Source: CAZWUK01 sp964636685 (GTDB lineage Bacteria > Bacillota > Clostridia > Christensenellales > CAG-138). From it: a DNA stretch of 5,635 nt. The number at the start of each line of letters is the position of its first letter. Position 1 is the stretch's first letter. The notes beneath the pieces were generated by a model, which did not search any database, was not told where the DNA came from, and saw only the letters and a program-made list of their open reading frames with translations. A program made the position numbers and the translations under genes. The stretch is taken from positions 1 to 5,635 of the forward strand of contig CAZWUK010000103.1 in assembly GCA_964636685.1 (NCBI GenBank), written 5' to 3'. This document shows positions 4,308 to 5,635 of the stretch, in pieces.

Positions 4308-5635
4308 ATGGCAAAAACCATGACCATCGACGGTAACACCGCTGCTTCCCATGTAGCGTATGCTTTTTCGGATGTAGCGGCAATTTACCCGATCACGCCG
4401 TCTTCGCCCATGGCGGAGGTTGCAGACGAGTGGGCGGCAGGCGGCCGTACCAACCTGTTCGGACAGAAGGTTCGCATTGCCGAGATGCAGAGTGAAGGCG
4501 GCGCGGCGGGCGCGGTTCACGGCTCGCTGAAGGCGGGCGCCTTGACCACTACCTTTACAGCGTCTCAGGGCTTGCTGCTGATGATCCCGAATATGTACAA
4601 GATCTCCGGCGAGCTGCTGCCCGGCGTATTCCACGTGAGCGCCCGCGCACTGGCTGCCCACGCGCTGTCCATCTTCGGCGACCACAGCGACGTGATGAGC
4701 TGCCGGCAGACGGGTTTTGCCATGCTTGCATCCGCTTCCGTGCAGGAGGTTATGGATATGGCGCTGGTTACACATCTGTCCGCCATCAAAGGCTCGGTGC
4801 CGTTTGTCCACTTCTTTGACGGTTTCCGTACTTCCCACGAAGTGCAGAAGATCGAGATGATCGACTATGCCGATATGGCAAAGCTTGTGGACATGGACGC
4901 GGTCAAAGCGTTCCGCGCCCGCGCGCTGAACCCCGAGCATCCGCACCTTGGCGGTACCGCACAGAACCCGGATATCTATTTCCAGGGCAGAGAAGCGGCC
5001 AACAAGTACTATGACGCCATCCCCGGTATCGTCCAGCATTACATGGACGAGGTCGGAAAGATCACCGGCAGAAGCTACCATCTGTTTGACTATGTCGGCG
5101 CACCCGATGCCGAGAACGTCATCGTCGTCATGGGCAGCGGCGCGGATGTGTGCGAAGAAACCATCAACTACCTCAACGGCAAAGGCGCAAAGCTGGGTCT
5201 CTTGAAGATCCGTCTGTATCGCCCATTTGCTGCGGACAAGTTTGTCGAAGCGCTGCCCAAATCCGTCAAGCGGATCGCGGTGCTCGACCGTACCAAGGAG
5301 CCGGGCTCTTTGGGCGAACCGGTCTATCAGGACGTTATCAACGCGCTGGCAGAGAACGGCATGAAGGACGTTGTCATCGTTGGCGGCAGATACGGTCTTG
5401 GCAGCAAGGAATTCACGCCCAGCATGGTCAATGCCGTGTATGAAAACCTCGATGCAAAGACGCCGAAGAACCACTTCACCGTGGGCATCACCGACGACGT
5501 CACCTTCACCTCCCTGCCCGTCAAGGAGCAGGTCAACGCCGCTCCCGAAGGCACCATTGCCTGCATGTTTTACGGCCTTGGTTCCGACGGTACCGTCGGC
5601 GCCAACAAGAACTCCATCAAGATCATCGGCGACCA
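4308..5635 (+). CDS. nifJ: Pyruvate:ferredoxin (flavodoxin) oxidoreductase, N-terminal 442 residues, cut by the window edge
   Basis: The enzyme oxidises pyruvate with CoA to acetyl-CoA and CO2, passing electrons to ferredoxin; it is central to anaerobic energy metabolism in the cytoplasm. Family members have about 1170-1200 residues, so roughly the first third is present. Domain I carries YPITPSSPMAE (27-37), AEMQSEGGAAGAVHG (58-72) and HVSARA (109-114). T30, E63 and R113 correspond, with a constant offset of one, to Thr31, Glu64 and Arg114 of the Desulfovibrio africanus enzyme (pyruvate and thiamine diphosphate contacts). Domain II follows, with LLKIRLYRPF, DRTKEPGSLGEP (from 327) and GGRYGLGSKEF (359-369). 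The gamma-type domain begins near 421 (FYGLGSDGTVGANK). The iron-sulfur cluster and C-terminal thiamine domains lie outside. GGAGG at 4292-4296 is 11 bases from the ATG, slightly far. Frequent C-ending codons (ATC, GAC, AAC) fit high expression. Confidence 0.96.
   Translation, partial: MAKTMTIDGNTAASHVAYAFSDVAAIYPITPSSPMAEVADEWAAGGRTNLFGQKVRIAEMQSEGGAAGAVHGSLKAGALTTTFTASQGLLLMIPNMYKISGELLPGVFHVSARALAAHALSIFGDHSDVMSCRQTGFAMLASASVQEVMDMALVTHLSAIKGSVPFVHFFDGFRTSHEVQKIEMIDYADMAKLVDMDAVKAFRARALNPEHPHLGGTAQNPDIYFQGREAANKYYDAIPGIVQHYMDEVGKITGRSYHLFDYVGAPDAENVIVVMGSGADVCEETINYLNGKGAKLGLLKIRLYRPFAADKFVEALPKSVKRIAVLDRTKEPGSLGEPVYQDVINALAENGMKDVVIVGGRYGLGSKEFTPSMVNAVYENLDAKTPKNHFTVGITDDVTFTSLPVKEQVNAAPEGTIACMFYGLGSDGTVGANKNSIKIIGD

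Noticed and set aside
4281..5474. A 397-codon open frame on the minus strand opposite nifJ
   Set aside because: It lies antisense to a gene with clear PFOR motifs and catalytic residues. Its translation shows no recognisable domain and no good ribosome binding site. Long antisense frames are expected opposite GC-rich, codon-biased genes.
1..5635. Mobile elements, CRISPR arrays, phage or toxin-antitoxin genes
   Set aside because: No repeat arrays, transposase or integrase motifs, or small paired genes were found. All coding regions look like housekeeping or metabolic genes, with similar base composition throughout.

Overview
The window reads as chromosomal DNA of an anaerobic, moderately GC-rich member of the Clostridia (Firmicutes). 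Three things suggest this. There is a pyruvate:ferredoxin oxidoreductase gene, there is a QueT-type ECF transporter component, and nearly every gene has a strong GGAGG-type ribosome binding site with near-consensus sigma-A promoters. Genus or species cannot be told from the sequence alone.

Layout from left to right. On the minus strand lie the 5' part of a tRNA-Ala (anticodon CGC, 1-53, cut by the window edge), its promoter, and an SDR oxidoreductase (135-872) whose terminator overlaps that promoter. A 71-bp divergent region (873-943) holds back-to-back promoters. On the plus strand a tight three-gene cluster follows: endonuclease IV (nfo, 944-1777), an amidohydrolase resembling 8-oxoguanine deaminase (1795-3147) and a QueT-family membrane protein (3144-3626, start overlapping the previous stop). 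No terminator is seen after queT. A consensus promoter at 3660-3688 then drives a small putative lipoprotein (3717-4085), which ends at a clear intrinsic terminator (4130-4168). Finally a perfect-hexamer promoter (4202-4231) and a roughly 70-nt structured leader precede pyruvate:ferredoxin oxidoreductase (nifJ, from 4308, running off the right end).

How the genes may work together. Nfo, the deaminase-like amidohydrolase and the QueT-like importer are probably cotranscribed. They suggest a theme of damaged or modified purines: AP-site repair, deamination of an oxidised or modified guanine-type base, and uptake of a deazapurine-like base. This theme is inference; each family assignment rests on visible motifs. 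The nifJ gene is a separate, apparently highly expressed central-metabolism unit. The SDR gene is a separate minus-strand unit with features of the YmfI branch (EF-P modification). No mobile element, CRISPR array or phage gene was seen.
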